Below, in pieces: positions 35,738 through 44,312 of a stretch of 64,000 nt of DNA; within the stretch, counting starts at the first letter, position 1, and every line of letters starts with the position of its first letter. This DNA comes from Chitinasiproducens palmae (GTDB lineage Bacteria; Pseudomonadota; Gammaproteobacteria; Burkholderiales; Burkholderiaceae). Position numbers and translations under genes: made by a program. The notes under the pieces are model-generated. The model did not search any database and was not told the DNA's origin. It saw nothing but the letters and a program-made list of their open reading frames with translations. The stretch covers positions 356,634-420,633 of the forward strand of contig NZ_FNLO01000001.1 in NCBI RefSeq assembly GCF_900095735.1, written 5' to 3'.

Positions 35738-37075
35738 TCAGCCCAGATAGCCCCAGAGCAGGACCGCGGCTACGTACACGATCCCGACCCAGAACATCAT
35801 GATGACCGTGTAGCCCATCACGTCCTTCAGCTTCAGGCGCGACAGCGCCAGGGCCGGCAGGATCCAGAACGGCTGCACCAGGTCGTTCCAGGCATTGCCG
35901 AGCATTACCGCCATGGCCGTCTGCGCAACCGAACCGTGCAGCGCCTTGGCCGCATCGATCATGAACGGTCCTTGAATGACCCAGTGCCCGCCCGCCGATG
36001 GCGCGAAGAAGTTGATCAGCCAGGAACTCACCAGGCCCCAGAACGGCAGCGTTTGTGCCGAGGCGACGTCGACGAACCAATGCGAGATCGTGCCGACCAG
36101 CCCGGAGGCGGCCATCACCGCCATGATGCCAGCATAGAACGGGTACTGCAGGATGATGCCGGCGATCGTCTTGATGCCTTCGTTGAGCTTGTCGACGTAG
36201 TTCTGCGGCGTGCCAAGCAGAATGATGCCGAGGAACAGGATGATGAAGTTGATCAGGTTGAGGTCGAGACCGCCACCCGCGATGAAGTGACCGACGACAT
36301 AGACCACGCCCACCGCGCCGATGATCAGGCTGAGCACGCGGCTGTTGTTGAGCCGGTTGGCGAGCGTGTTCTCGGCCAGCACCGCCTGCAGGCCGGTATT
36401 GACCGGCCCCTTCTCGCCGAGTGCCGGATCGATCTCGATCACGGTGTCGCCGCGCTTCGGATGCAGCCATGCGTTGAGCAGCGGCAACGTGACGAGTACG
36501 ACGAGCGTCGTGATCAGCATCGGCACGGAGAAGATCGTTTCCCGCAGCGGGATGACACCCATCTGCGCTTCCATCGGGTGACCCTTGGTCGACACTAGCA
36601 CCGGGATGCTGGCCGACAGGCCCAGTCCGTAGAAGGTGAAGCCGCTATAGGCGGCAGCGATGATCAGCGGGTAATGCACGCCGCGCACGCGCAAGGCCAG
36701 CTTGCGCGCGACGATACCGCCGACCACCAGCCCGAAGCCCCAATTGAGATAGCTGCCGATCGCGCCGACCAGCGTCGCCACCACGATTGCCGTACGCGGC
36801 TGGTGCACCGCATTGACGATGCGATCGAGCAGACGGTCCGTCAGCGGCGCGGTCGCGAGCACATAGCCCATCGCCAGGATCACCGCCATCTGCGTGGTGA
36901 ACGACAGCAGATTCCAGAAGCCCTTGCCCCAGGCACTGGTCACCGCGAGGAAGCCCTGGCCCTCGACGAACATTGCCAGCAGCATGGTCAGCAGTGTCAG
37001 CGCAATCGCGAAGACGAACGGGTCTGGCAGGTAACGCCGCATCAGCTCCGTGAAGAAGCCGGTGATCTTGGACAT
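35738..37075 (-). CDS. AtoE-type short-chain fatty acid transporter
   Basis: A 445-residue polytopic membrane protein of the AtoE (short-chain fatty acid/anion transporter, TIGR00366-like) family. Typical are the start ITGFFTELMRRYLPDPFVFAIALT, LVGAIGSYLNWGFGLVVGG, YGLGLSASIPVL and FFAPSAGGHWVIQGPF segments. E. coli AtoE takes up short-chain acids such as butyrate. Here it probably imports the carboxylic acid fed into the surrounding lactone and pca genes. It lies in the middle of the minus-strand run, downstream of the dehydrogenase gene by about 150 bases. Confidence 0.9.
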   Translation of the reverse strand: MSKITGFFTELMRRYLPDPFVFAIALTLLTMLLAMFVEGQGFLAVTSAWGKGFWNLLSFTTQMAVILAMGYVLATAPLTDRLLDRIVNAVHQPRTAIVVATLVGAIGSYLNWGFGLVVGGIVARKLALRVRGVHYPLIIAAAYSGFTFYGLGLSASIPVLVSTKGHPMEAQMGVIPLRETIFSVPMLITTLVVLVTLPLLNAWLHPKRGDTVIEIDPALGEKGPVNTGLQAVLAENTLANRLNNSRVLSLIIGAVGVVYVVGHFIAGGGLDLNLINFIILFLGIILLGTPQNYVDKLNEGIKTIAGIILQYPFYAGIMAVMAASGLVGTISHWFVDVASAQTLPFWGLVSSWLINFFAPSAGGHWVIQGPFMIDAAKALHGSVAQTAMAVMLGNAWNDLVQPFWILPALALSRLKLKDVMGYTVIMMFWVGIVYVAAVLLWGYLG

Positions 37076-37227
37076 CGTATGTTGCTCCTCTCAGATCTCG
37101 ATATGCCGCGCGGCGATCGTGCTGTCGCCTCGCACGGCAGTGACGCCGACCCGGTGGGGTCGGCTGGCTTGGTGTTGGCGCGACCCCACGGGGCCGCGCC
37201 GCGCCGGACAGGTGTCCGGCCGATGGT

Positions 37228-38193
37228 TCATGCGTCGTCGGGTTGGCGTCGGCGCCTTTCACGCACCAGCGCCATCAGCTCGCGATCCCGCCAGTCGACG
37301 CGCGCCTGCCATTGATCGAGCGGCACGGCCTGACGGCGTTGCGCATTGACCTCGGCGACCAGCTCCGGGGTCCACGGATCGTGCTGCCCACGCTCGGCGC
37401 CCATCCGTGCATACGCGGGTCCCAGTTTCTCCGCATGAGACGCAATGCCGCCGCGGGTATTGAGATCGACGGTCTCGAAGGGGCCGATCACCGACCAACG
37501 CAGGCCGAGGCCGTCGCGTACCACGGTGTCGATGTCGTCGACCGAGGCGACGCCGTCGCGCACGAGGCAGTAGGCTTCGCGCAGCAGCGCGCCCTGCAGG
37601 CGGTTGAACACGAAACCTTCAATCTCGCGCCGCACGTGCACCGGCGACAGACCGGCGCCGCGATAAATCGCGTCGGCGCGCGCGACGGTCGCGGCGTCGG
37701 TGAACGACGCCGGCACCAGCTCGATCACCGGGATCAGATACGGCGGATTGCCCGGGTGCGCGATCAGGCAGCGGTGCGCGCCTGGCAGGGCGGCGGCGAA
37801 GGCCGAGGCGGGCAGCGCCGAGCTGGCGCTGGCCAGCACGGCGTCCGATGCTGCGAGCCGGTCCAGCTCGGCAAACAGCGATGCCTTCAGGTCGAGGCGC
37901 TCCGGCGCGCATTCCTGCACCAGCATCGCGCCGGCCACCGCGTCGCTCAGCGTGTCGTCGATCGAAAGGCGGCGCAACAACACGTCGGCCGGCTCGTCGA
38001 GCAAACCGAACGCCGCCAGACCGCGCACGCGCTGAGCGAATTCCCCGGGCACCGCCGCGCGTCGCTCGGCGTCGGGATCGAACAGGCCGACCGCGTGACC
38101 GGCGCGCGCGAACACCACGGCGAACGCGACGCCGATGCTGCCGCCGCCGACGATGGCAATCTTGCCGTGCTGCGAAGAGAGCGCGCTCGACAC
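37228..38193 (-). CDS. 3-hydroxyacyl-CoA dehydrogenase-like protein (lambda-crystallin/carnitine dehydrogenase group)
   Basis: A 321-residue NAD-dependent dehydrogenase with the Rossmann motif IVGGGSIGVAFAVVF at the N-terminus. An HCDH_N domain follows, with the catalytic histidine region CLIAHPGNPPYLIPVIELVPA, then a short C-terminal helical domain with GFVFNRLQGALLREAY. Length and the HPxNPPxxxPxxE motif place it with L-gulonate 3-dehydrogenase, L-carnitine dehydrogenase and related 3-hydroxyacid enzymes rather than FadB. The GTG at 38193 starts two bases after the stop of the upstream SDR gene, so the two are coupled. It likely oxidises a 3-hydroxy acid of the local pathway. Confidence 0.87.
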   Translation of the reverse strand: MSSALSSQHGKIAIVGGGSIGVAFAVVFARAGHAVGLFDPDAERRAAVPGEFAQRVRGLAAFGLLDEPADVLLRRLSIDDTLSDAVAGAMLVQECAPERLDLKASLFAELDRLAASDAVLASASSALPASAFAAALPGAHRCLIAHPGNPPYLIPVIELVPASFTDAATVARADAIYRGAGLSPVHVRREIEGFVFNRLQGALLREAYCLVRDGVASVDDIDTVVRDGLGLRWSVIGPFETVDLNTRGGIASHAEKLGPAYARMGAERGQHDPWTPELVAEVNAQRRQAVPLDQWQARVDWRDRELMALVRERRRRQPDDA

Positions 38194-38195
38194 CG

Positions 38196-38891
38196 TCAGA
38201 CTCCCGCGACGCCGACCGTCATGCCGCCGCAGACGTAGAGGGTCTGGCCGGTGACGAAGCCGCTGCGCGCATCGAGGAAATAGGAAACCGCGTGCGCAAC
38301 ATCGTCGGGCGTGCCGACGCGCTTGACCGGCACGGCGTCGATGATCGCCTGCGTGCGGGGCGCGCCCGGTGGGTTGGCGCGGTCGAACAGTTCGGTGCGA
38401 ATCGGTCCCGGACCGATGGCATTCGCGGTGATGCCGTCCGCGCCCAGTTCGAGTGCCCAGACGCGCGTCATGCCGAGCAGACCGGCCTTGGTCGCCGCAT
38501 AGGCGGTACGCAGTTCCTTGCCGAGGGCGGCGCGCGACGACATATTGACGATGCGCCCGAAACGGGCGGCGCGCATGCCCGGCAGCAAGGCCTGCATGCA
38601 CTGCAGCGCGGTGCGCAGGTTCAGCGACCATGCCAGCGACAGTTCGTCGAGCGTCTGCGCTTCGGCATTGGCCGGGCAGACGATGCCGACATTGTTGACC
38701 AGCCGGGTGATCGGCCCGCCGGCCAGGGCCGCTTGCAGCGCCTCGGCGGTTTCCGTCGGATCCGACAGGTCGGCCCGGATGCCGTCGCCGACGCGGTCGA
38801 TGATCACGGTGTCGTAACCGTCGGCGCGGCAGCGCGCGGCGGTGGCCGCGCCGATGCCCGAGGCGCCGCCGGTTATCAGTACTCTTTCCAT
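38196..38891 (-). CDS. SDR family NAD(P)-dependent oxidoreductase
   Basis: A 231-residue short-chain dehydrogenase. The cofactor loop TGGASGIG is at residues 7-14, LVNNVGI follows near 68, and the catalytic Ser, Tyr and Lys appear in NMSSRAALGKE and AYAATKAG. The C-terminal GPIRTELFDRANPPGAP and GFVTGQTLYVCGG segments are those of FabG/3-oxoacyl-type enzymes. The start at 38891 gives the first beta strand. Coupled to the downstream 3-hydroxyacid dehydrogenase gene and preceded, 64 bases away, by the cyclase-family gene. Substrate unknown. Confidence 0.88.
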   Translation of the reverse strand: MERVLITGGASGIGAATAARCRADGYDTVIIDRVGDGIRADLSDPTETAEALQAALAGGPITRLVNNVGIVCPANAEAQTLDELSLAWSLNLRTALQCMQALLPGMRAARFGRIVNMSSRAALGKELRTAYAATKAGLLGMTRVWALELGADGITANAIGPGPIRTELFDRANPPGAPRTQAIIDAVPVKRVGTPDDVAHAVSYFLDARSGFVTGQTLYVCGGMTVGVAGV

Positions 38892-38955
38892 GCAGGTTGC
38901 TCTGTTTGTCCGAGGCGGCACCGTCCGTGCCGCCTCGAATGGGTGCGTTCAGGGT

Positions 38956-40044
38956 TCAGACGGTTGCCACCGGCGTGAGCGGCGAGGCGACGGCGCCGGG
39001 CAGGTTCAACGGCGGTGCGGTCAGCAGGAAGCGGTAGCGGTCGTGGGCGCGTAGCCAGGCCGCCAGCGGCGACAGGCGCCACAGTTCGCCGAGATGGACA
39101 CCAAGCTTGAACAGGCAGTGCTCGTGCAGCGGCAAGGCGGCGCAGCAGGCGTCGCCGCCTGCGGCCGGATGCGCTTCGACCGCGTAGTTGTCGGCCGCGA
39201 TCGCGGCCAGTTCGGTGTCGGTGATCCACTGCAGCAACTTCTCGTCGCGCCCGTCGAGCACGGCGCCGAGCGCGTTCAGGCGTGCCGGATCCGGCTGGCG
39301 GTTCATGCCAAGCACCGCTTCGGCGAAGCCTGTATGCAGGCAGACGATGTCGCCGCGTTCGATCTCGACGCGGTCCGCGTCGAGCACGCGTTGCAGTGCG
39401 TCGTAGCCGACCAGCGTGCGCGCGTCGCCGTAATGGGCATGCAGGTCGACCATCGCGGCGCGTCCCTGTACCGCGTGCTCTGCCATCGGCCCCACGCCCA
39501 GCGCGTGCGCGGCGGAGGTGCTGGGCCAGCGCCCGTCGACCTGCCGCGAGTCCGCGTCGATGCCCGCATCCGCGCGATCGCTCGGGCCGATCAGCTCGAC
39601 GCCGGCGCGGAAGCCGTTGTAGTAGACCGGTTCAGGGATGCCGTCGCCGTCGGCGTCGAACATCGAGCCGGCATGTGACAGTCCATCCCACTGCGTCGAA
39701 TATTGCAGGTGGAGGATGGCGAGATCGTCCGAAAGCACGTCCGGGCGTCCGGGTTCGAGTTCGCCGAGCAGGCAGTTGAAGTTCACCAGCCCGCGTCGGC
39801 GCGTCGGGCGCAGCACCGGCGGGTGGCGATTCGGGTTGAGCGCGTTGCCGCCGGGGTAGTCGAGCGGCAGGCTCAGCGAGAAGGGGAGGCCTTCCCGTGC
39901 TTCGGCCAGCCCTTCCCGCACTTTCTGCCGGGTGATCAGATTCAAGCGGCCCAGCTGATCGTCCGGGCCGAAATCGCCCCAGGTCGAACCGGCGGGGCGC
40001 TGCCGCCAGCGCGGAGACCGGCCGGCAGGCATGTCGTTGCTCAT
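38956..40044 (-). CDS. cyclase family protein (metal-dependent hydrolase)
   Basis: A 362-residue member of the cyclase (kynurenine formamidase-like) superfamily. The metal site HxGTHxDxPxH of short members is replaced by the long-form pattern, with QWDGLSHAGSMFD near residue 115, YYNGFRAGVEL, a Gly-rich GPMAEHAVQGRAAMVDLHAH segment, and GDIVCLHTGF. Long members of this type occur in catabolic clusters and hydrolyse amides or lactones, but the substrate is unknown. Start at 40044 begins a Trp/Arg-rich leader with WGDFGPDDQLGRLNL, a conserved feature of the long group. It lies 342 bases beyond pcaF. Confidence 0.87.
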   Translation of the reverse strand: MSNDMPAGRSPRWRQRPAGSTWGDFGPDDQLGRLNLITRQKVREGLAEAREGLPFSLSLPLDYPGGNALNPNRHPPVLRPTRRRGLVNFNCLLGELEPGRPDVLSDDLAILHLQYSTQWDGLSHAGSMFDADGDGIPEPVYYNGFRAGVELIGPSDRADAGIDADSRQVDGRWPSTSAAHALGVGPMAEHAVQGRAAMVDLHAHYGDARTLVGYDALQRVLDADRVEIERGDIVCLHTGFAEAVLGMNRQPDPARLNALGAVLDGRDEKLLQWITDTELAAIAADNYAVEAHPAAGGDACCAALPLHEHCLFKLGVHLGELWRLSPLAAWLRAHDRYRFLLTAPPLNLPGAVASPLTPVATV

Positions 40045-40386
40045 GACTTCACTTCCTTTGCTTGATGCTGGGAGCGGTTTGCGCTCCTTCCATTCCGCGT
40101 CGCTGCATGTATTGCCATCTGCATCGCGATCTGTCCCGCGACCCGTTTCGTTCCGCAGTCCTCTGTGTATTGCGGATGGCTGCCGCATCGGGTTCAGCAG
40201 TGCTGCCGCGTTCGCTGCTACCGCATTCGCTTCAGCCGACGCGCCACCGGCAGTAAAGCGGGGCGGCGGCATGCGTCCGCGAGCCGGCCCGCCGCCGCTG
40301 GCCAGCCTGCGCCCGCACGGCCAGGCCACGCAGCGCAGGCCGGGCTACCGCGGTGCTGATGCCGCGCGCGTCCTCCGCCCGACAAC
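40045..40386. other. spacer between pcaF and the cyclase-family gene
   Basis: No supported gene. The length suggests that the genes after it may have their own promoter, but no clear -35/-10 pair or operator was found. Confidence 0.4.
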
Positions 40387-41589
40387 TCAGACGCGTTCGA
40401 TCGCCAGCGCGATGCCCTGGCCAACACCGATGCACATCGTGCACAGCGCGTAGCGACCACCGGTGCGCTCCAGTTGCAGCAGGGCGGCCGTCGCCAGCCG
40501 GGCGCCGCTGGCGCCGAGCGGATGCCCGAGCGCAATCGCGCCGCCATTTGGATTTACCCGCGGGTCGTCGTCCGCGACGCCAAGCAGACGGAGGACGGCA
40601 AGTCCCTGGCTTGCGAACGCTTCATTGAGTTCGATCACGTCGAACTGGTCGATCGACATGCCCAGACGTGCCAGCAGACGCTGCGTGGCGGGCGCCGGGC
40701 CGATGCCCATCACGCGCGGCGCGACGCCCGCGGTGGCCATGCCGAGCACGCGAGCGCGCGGCGCCAGGCCGTGACGGCGTGCGCCGGCTTCGTCGGCCAG
40801 CAGCAGGGCCGCGGCACCGTCGTTGACGCCCGACGCGTTGCCCGCGGTGACGGTTCCGTCCGGACGCACGACGCCCTTCAACCGCGCCAGCGCTTCGAGG
40901 CTGGTTTCGCGGGGATGCTCATCGCGCGACACGGCGACCGGCTCGCCCTTGCGCTGCGGCACCCAGACCGGCACGATTTCCTGCGCAAGCGAGCCGTCGG
41001 CCTGCGCGCGCGCCGCCTTCTGCTGGCTGCGCAACGCGAATGCGTCCTGGTCTGCGCGGCTGACCTTGTAGTCGGTCGCGACGTTCTCGGCGGTCTCAGG
41101 CATCGAGTCCACGCCGTAGCGCTCGCGCATCAGCTTGTTGATGAAGCGCCAGCCGATCGTCGTGTCCTGCAGCTGCGCGTCGCGGGCAAACGGCGTTGCG
41201 GCCTTGCCCATCACGAACGGCGCACGACTCATGCTTTCGACGCCGCCAGCGATCAACAGGCCGGCCTCGCCGCTGCGAATCGCCCGCGCGGCGATGCCGA
41301 TCGCGTCGAGCCCCGAGCCGCACAGACGGTTCACGGTCGCGCCCGGGACCGCCTCGGGCAGGCCGGCGAGTAGCGATGACATACGCGCGACATTGCGATT
41401 GTCCTCGCCCGCCTGGTTGGCGCAGCCGTAGATCACGTCATCGAGCGCCGCCCAATCCACCTTTGCGTTGCGCTCGGTCAGCGCGCGGATCGGTACCGCG
41501 CCGAGATCGTCGGCCCGCACGTTGGATAGCGCGCCGCCGTAACGGCCAAAAGGCGTGCGGATCGCATCGCAGATGAAAGCTTCGCTCAT
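40387..41589 (-). CDS. pcaF: 3-oxoadipyl-CoA thiolase
   Basis: A 400-residue thiolase that splits 3-oxoadipyl-CoA into succinyl-CoA and acetyl-CoA, the final step of the beta-ketoadipate pathway. The nucleophile is Cys90 in NRLCGSGLDA, the catalytic histidine is in NPNGGAIALGHPLGASG, and the second cysteine is in LCTMCIGVGQG. Length is exactly that of PcaF/PaaJ. It is encoded directly downstream of pcaIJ on the same strand, with 73 bases between. An acetoacetyl-CoA thiolase would lack this neighbourhood. Confidence 0.94.
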   Translation of the reverse strand: MSEAFICDAIRTPFGRYGGALSNVRADDLGAVPIRALTERNAKVDWAALDDVIYGCANQAGEDNRNVARMSSLLAGLPEAVPGATVNRLCGSGLDAIGIAARAIRSGEAGLLIAGGVESMSRAPFVMGKAATPFARDAQLQDTTIGWRFINKLMRERYGVDSMPETAENVATDYKVSRADQDAFALRSQQKAARAQADGSLAQEIVPVWVPQRKGEPVAVSRDEHPRETSLEALARLKGVVRPDGTVTAGNASGVNDGAAALLLADEAGARRHGLAPRARVLGMATAGVAPRVMGIGPAPATQRLLARLGMSIDQFDVIELNEAFASQGLAVLRLLGVADDDPRVNPNGGAIALGHPLGASGARLATAALLQLERTGGRYALCTMCIGVGQGIALAIERV

Positions 41590-41662
41590 CAGTGTCTCCT
41601 TGCGCAGTGCTGCGCGTGTCAGTCGGCGCCAGCCGGATCGGCCGCGCCACCGCGGCACCGTC

Positions 41663-42313
41663 TCAGGCGCTCAGCGGCTCGTAGCGCATCGGTACGCCGG
41701 TCAGTTTCAGCAACGCGTCGAAGTCGAGATCCGAGAAAATCTCGCGCACGGCCAGGCCGGTGTCGGTCACGTCGATCATCGCGAGGTCGGTATAGATGCG
41801 ATCGACGCAGCGCACGCCGGTGACCGGATAGGTACAGGCCGCGACGATCTTGCTCTGGCCGCTCTTGGTCAGGTGCTCGGTCATCACATAAACCTGCTTG
41901 GCGCCGATTGCCAGGTCCATCGCGCCGCCCACGGCGGGGATCGCGTCCGGTGCGCCGGTGTGCCAATTCGCCAGGTCGCCATCGACCGACACCTGGAACG
42001 CGCCGAGCACGCAGAAGTCGAGATGGCCGCCACGCATCATGCCGAACGAGTCCGCATGGTGGAAGAACGCGCCGCCCGGCTTGAGCGTCACGTGCTGCTT
42101 GCCTGCGTTGATCAGGTCGTCGTCTTCCTCGCCCGGCGCGGGCGCCGGGCCCATGCCCAGCACGCCGTTCTCGGAATGCAGGAAGATTTCGCGATCGGCG
42201 CGCAGGTGGTTCGCCACCAGCGTCGGCACGCCGATGCCCAGGTTGACGTACGCGCCTTCCGGGATGTCGGCGGCCACGCGGGCGGCCATTTCGTCACGGC
42301 TGAGTTTCTTCAT
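41663..42313 (-). CDS. pcaJ: 3-oxoadipate CoA-transferase subunit B
   Basis: The 216-residue beta subunit of the succinyl-CoA:3-oxoadipate CoA-transferase. The catalytic glutamate is Glu48 in HSENGVLGMG, preceded by VNLGIGVPTLVANHL. The rest (GGHLDFCVLGAFQV, GAMDLAIGAKQVYVMTEH) is typical of PcaJ/ScoB. Start at 42313 lies 17 bases downstream of the pcaI stop, indicating co-translation. Confidence 0.94.
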   Translation of the reverse strand: MKKLSRDEMAARVAADIPEGAYVNLGIGVPTLVANHLRADREIFLHSENGVLGMGPAPAPGEEDDDLINAGKQHVTLKPGGAFFHHADSFGMMRGGHLDFCVLGAFQVSVDGDLANWHTGAPDAIPAVGGAMDLAIGAKQVYVMTEHLTKSGQSKIVAACTYPVTGVRCVDRIYTDLAMIDVTDTGLAVREIFSDLDFDALLKLTGVPMRYEPLSA

Positions 42314-42330
42314 GATGTTCTCCTGGGCGG

Positions 42331-42993
42331 TCAGCCGACCGCGACCACGCGGTCGACGAAGATGCCCGGCGTTACGATCGCTTCGGGATCGAGTTCGCCC
42401 AGCGGCACCACTTCCTTCACCTGCACGATGGTGGTGGTTGCCGCCGTCGCCATGATCGGGCCGAAGTTGCGGGCCGTCTTTCGATACACGAGATTGCCCC
42501 AGCGGTCCGCGCGATGCGCCTTGATCAGCGCGAAGTCGGCCTGCAGCGGCGTCTCGAAAACATATTGGCGGCCGTCGATCTCGCGCGTTTCCTTGCCTTC
42601 GGCAAGCGCGGTGCCATAGCCGGTCGGCGTGAAGAAGCCGCCGATGCCGGCGCCCGCGGCGCGAATCCGCTCGGCGAGGTTGCCCTGCGGCACCAGTTCC
42701 AGTTCGATGTCGCCGGCGCGGTACAGCGCGTCGAACACGTAGGAATCCGTCTGACGCGGGAACGAGCAAATGATCTTCCGAACCCGCCGCGCCTTCAGCA
42801 GTGCCGCCAGCCCCGTCTCGCCGTTGCCGGCATTGTTGTTGACGATGGTCAGGTCGCGCGCGCCGTGGGCAATCAGCGCATCGATCAGTTCGGCCGGCAT
42901 GCCTGCCAGTCCGAAGCCGCCGATCATCACGGTTGCGCCGTCGCGAAGCGGCGCAACCGCGTCGGCGATGTCCGGGCAGATTTTGTCGATCAT
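42331..42993 (-). CDS. pcaI: 3-oxoadipate CoA-transferase subunit A
   Basis: The 220-residue alpha subunit pairing with PcaJ. The family motif GGFGLAGMPAELIDAL is near the N-terminus, and TVNNNAG-type and SFPRQTDS segments follow. With PcaJ it activates 3-oxoadipate using succinyl-CoA. It is the first gene of the minus-strand run. Its promoter region, facing pcaR, carries two 15-bp palindromes, consistent with PcaR control as in pseudomonads. Confidence 0.94.
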   Translation of the reverse strand: MIDKICPDIADAVAPLRDGATVMIGGFGLAGMPAELIDALIAHGARDLTIVNNNAGNGETGLAALLKARRVRKIICSFPRQTDSYVFDALYRAGDIELELVPQGNLAERIRAAGAGIGGFFTPTGYGTALAEGKETREIDGRQYVFETPLQADFALIKAHRADRWGNLVYRKTARNFGPIMATAATTTIVQVKEVVPLGELDPEAIVTPGIFVDRVVAVG

Positions 42994-43095
42994 GGTCTTC
43001 CTTTGACGGCGAGCCGTGGCTCCGCGTGCGCGGCGGCAAGCTGCTGGCAGCTCGGGCCGCGGCAGGGGCCAGCGACCGAGATAAGGGTTCGAAAT

Positions 43096-43110
43096 GTTCG
43101 CATATCGAAC
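43096..43110. promoter_or_regulatory. PcaR-type operator, copy 1
   Basis: GTTCG-CATAT-CGAAC is a perfect 5-bp inverted repeat with a 5-base centre, close to the GTTCGAT-type boxes known for PcaR. It lies about 100 nt upstream of pcaI and 250 nt upstream of pcaR. Confidence 0.7.
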
Positions 43111-43114
43111 GTAG

Positions 43115-43129
43115 TTTCGTATAGCGAAC
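43115..43129. promoter_or_regulatory. PcaR-type operator, copy 2
   Basis: TTTCG-TATAG-CGAAC repeats the pattern of copy 1 with one mismatch in the left arm. The two centres are 19 bases apart, close to two helical turns. Confidence 0.7.
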
Positions 43130-43361
43130 GCTTTGCGGCGATATTAGGAGCGCGGGAGGGCGCTGTCAAGGCCGACCGACTGGTCAGGCGGGTAATTGCG
43201 CCGCGCCGCGCGGGCCGCTGCGGCGGCGGATGCGAACCGGTGACCGCAGGACGCGCACGTCGCCAGTACCGGCATGGATCGAGCGCAGCGCATGCATGGC
43301 GTGGCGCGCACGCTTCCGCTATGCTTCGCGTTCCCCCTACACCAGACAGATCTCGCGTGCC

Positions 43362-44210
43362 GTGACCGATCCGACGCCCCGACCTGCCGCCCAAACTGCC
43401 GTGAGCGCCGCCGAAAGCGCCGCCGAAAGCGCCGACGTCACCGAACGTCCTGGAGACGCCTACGTGCAGTCATTCGCGCGCGGTCTGGCCGTGATTCGCG
43501 CGTTCAATGCCGAACGGCCGGCGCAGACTCTTACCGACGTCGCACAGGCAACGGGCCTCACGCGCGCGGGCGCGCGGCGCATTCTGCTGACGCTGGTGGC
43601 GCTGGGCTACGTCGAAACCGAGGGCCGGCTGTTCCGGTTGACGCCGCGTATCCTGGATCTCGGCTTTGCATATCTGACGTCGATGCCGTTCTGGAATGTC
43701 GCGGAACCGGTGATCGAGTCGCTGGTCGCCACGGTGCATGAGAGCTCATCTGCGGCAGTGCTGGACGGCGATGAAATCGTCTATGTGTTGCGCGTGCCGA
43801 CGCACAAGATCATCACGGTGAACCTGTCGATCGGCAGTCGGCTCCCTGCGCTGTGGACGTCGATGGGCCGCGTGCTGCTTTCCGGCCTTGACGATGCCGC
43901 CCTCGATCGTGTCATCGCGCAGGCACCGCTTGAGGCGCGCACGCCGCGTACGCTGGTGGAGCCGGCCGCGCTGCGCGAAGAAATCGCGCGCGTGCGCGCG
44001 CAAGGCTGGGCAGTGGTCGATCAGGAGCTGGAGCGCGGCCTCATTTCCCTATCCGCGCCAATTCGCAATCGGCAGGGTCGCATCATCGCCGCGATCAATA
44101 TCAGCGGTAACGCGCAGCGCAAATCGGCCAAGCAGATGGTGAAGGCCTTCCTGACGCCGCTGCAAAGCGCCAGCGAAGAGATCTCGGCGTTGATCGCGCG
44201 CCGTGGCTGA
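43362..44210 (+). CDS. pcaR: IclR family transcriptional regulator, PcaR-like
   Basis: A 282-residue IclR regulator. The winged-helix domain includes FARGLAVIRAF, TLTDVAQATGLTRAGARRIL and LVALGYVETEGRLFRLTP. The ligand domain has SSSAAVLDGDEIVYVLRVP, SRLPALWTSMGRVLL and the C-terminal NISGNAQR. These match the PcaR/PobR branch that senses 3-oxoadipate or hydroxybenzoates. The GTG at 43362 is the likely start; the N-terminal 25 residues include a 12-bp repeat (AES/SAAE). Divergent to pcaI with the twin palindromes between them. Confidence 0.88.
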   Translation: MTDPTPRPAAQTAVSAAESAAESADVTERPGDAYVQSFARGLAVIRAFNAERPAQTLTDVAQATGLTRAGARRILLTLVALGYVETEGRLFRLTPRILDLGFAYLTSMPFWNVAEPVIESLVATVHESSSAAVLDGDEIVYVLRVPTHKIITVNLSIGSRLPALWTSMGRVLLSGLDDAALDRVIAQAPLEARTPRTLVEPAALREEIARVRAQGWAVVDQELERGLISLSAPIRNRQGRIIAAINISGNAQRKSAKQMVKAFLTPLQSASEEISALIARRG

Positions 44211-44312
44211 CCACGGCGCCGGCGCAACCGCGAACGAGACGAGCGCCGTCCCGGCATCTCGCCGCCGTGCGCCGGCCGTCCGCGACGCATGGTCAGCCCG
44301 CACCGCATTGCG

